Source: Candidatus Dojkabacteria bacterium CG_4_10_14_0_2_um_filter_Dojkabacteria_WS6_41_15
Lineage (GTDB): Bacteria; Patescibacteriota; Dojkabacteria; GCA-002793355
Assembly: GCA_002793355.1 (NCBI GenBank)
Contig: PFQB01000058.1
Span: 1-6,313, forward strand
Length of the DNA: 6,313 nucleotides
Direction of reading: 5' to 3'
The translations under genes and the position numbers were made by a program. The notes beneath the pieces are model-generated. The model saw nothing but the letters and a program-made list of their open reading frames with translations, searched no databases and was not told the origin of the DNA. Shown here piece by piece: positions 6,249 through 6,313 of the stretch (within the stretch, counting starts at the first letter, position 1; each line of letters begins with the position of its first letter).

Positions 6249-6278
6249 TTGGCCCTAGGCTCGACTCTTTCGTATAAT
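6249..6278 (+). promoter_or_regulatory. Candidate rightward promoter after the Nudix gene
   Basis: TTGGCC (6249-6254), 18 bases, then a consensus TATAAT (6273-6278). The -35 resembles the ATPase promoter's TTGGCT. It would drive a transcript rightward out of the window, with the 6292-6307 hairpin near its 5' end. The target gene is not visible, so this rests on motif matches only. Confidence 0.3.
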
Positions 6279-6283
6279 CGAGA

Positions 6284-6307
6284 AGATTTCCCCGCAGCTT
6301 GCTGCGG
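6284..6307 (+). repeat. Hairpin repeat, right copy of the left-edge element
   Basis: CCGCAGC (6292-6298) pairs perfectly with GCTGCGG (6301-6307), which folds as a CTTG-closed stem. The 13-mer CAGCTTGCTGCGG (6295-6307) is identical to 26-38 and in the same orientation, and AGAT followed by CCCCG precedes both copies. The outer right arm is degenerate (TTGGAG instead of GGTTCTTC). It lies 43 bases after the Nudix stop and may terminate that gene, though the window ends before any U-tract could be seen. Confidence 0.55.
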
Positions 6308-6313
6308 TTGGAG

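Noticed and set aside
1..6313. CRISPR array, tRNA, rRNA, insertion sequence or toxin-antitoxin pair
   Set aside because: I found no regularly spaced repeats, no tRNA cloverleaf or rRNA sequence, no transposase motifs and no paired small genes on either strand.

Overview
The window is an AT-rich bacterial chromosome segment carrying four gene loci. It encodes a GT4 glycosyltransferase (minus strand), a P3A-type proton-pumping ATPase (plus), a frameshifted acyltransferase-3 membrane protein (minus) and a winged-helix/Nudix fusion protein (plus). Stops are TAA, TAA, TAA and TAG. The 813-codon ATPase frame has no internal TGA, so the standard bacterial code fits and a UGA-recoded lineage (Gracilibacteria type) is unlikely. 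Convincing Shine-Dalgarno sequences are missing before most starts. That, the low GC and the N-terminal-HTH Nudix architecture remind me of Patescibacteria (CPR), possibly Saccharibacteria. This placement is a weak inference from style, not a demonstrated identity.

Layout. 1-99: a GC-rich hairpin (20-40) that looks like the rho-independent terminator of a rightward gene lying off the left edge. 100-1326 (ORF open to 1461): GT4 glycosyltransferase, leftward. 1327-1622: divergent intergenic region with a good rightward promoter (1562-1590). 1623-4064: proton ATPase with a GTG start. 4065-4272: convergent intergenic region with a perfect 8-bp dyad. 4273-5312: acyltransferase locus, leftward, split into two frames at a six-A tract (4989-4994). 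5313-5552: divergent regulatory region with a leftward promoter, two small dyads and a 64-nt stacked hairpin with a GUAA tetraloop. 5553-6248: HTH-Nudix gene. 6249-6313: a promoter-like sequence and a second copy of the left-edge hairpin core.

The genes alternate in direction (-,+,-,+), so there is no operon and each locus probably has its own promoter. GT4 and acyltransferase-3 proteins both commonly build or decorate surface polysaccharides, and the ATPase would energise the membrane or export acid. Nothing in the sequence ties the four into one pathway. I see no clear undescribed multi-gene system. The most unusual items are the structured leader before the Nudix gene, the homopolymer frameshift in the acyltransferase, a 12-bp perfect inverted repeat inside the Nudix gene, and the related hairpins at the two ends of the window.
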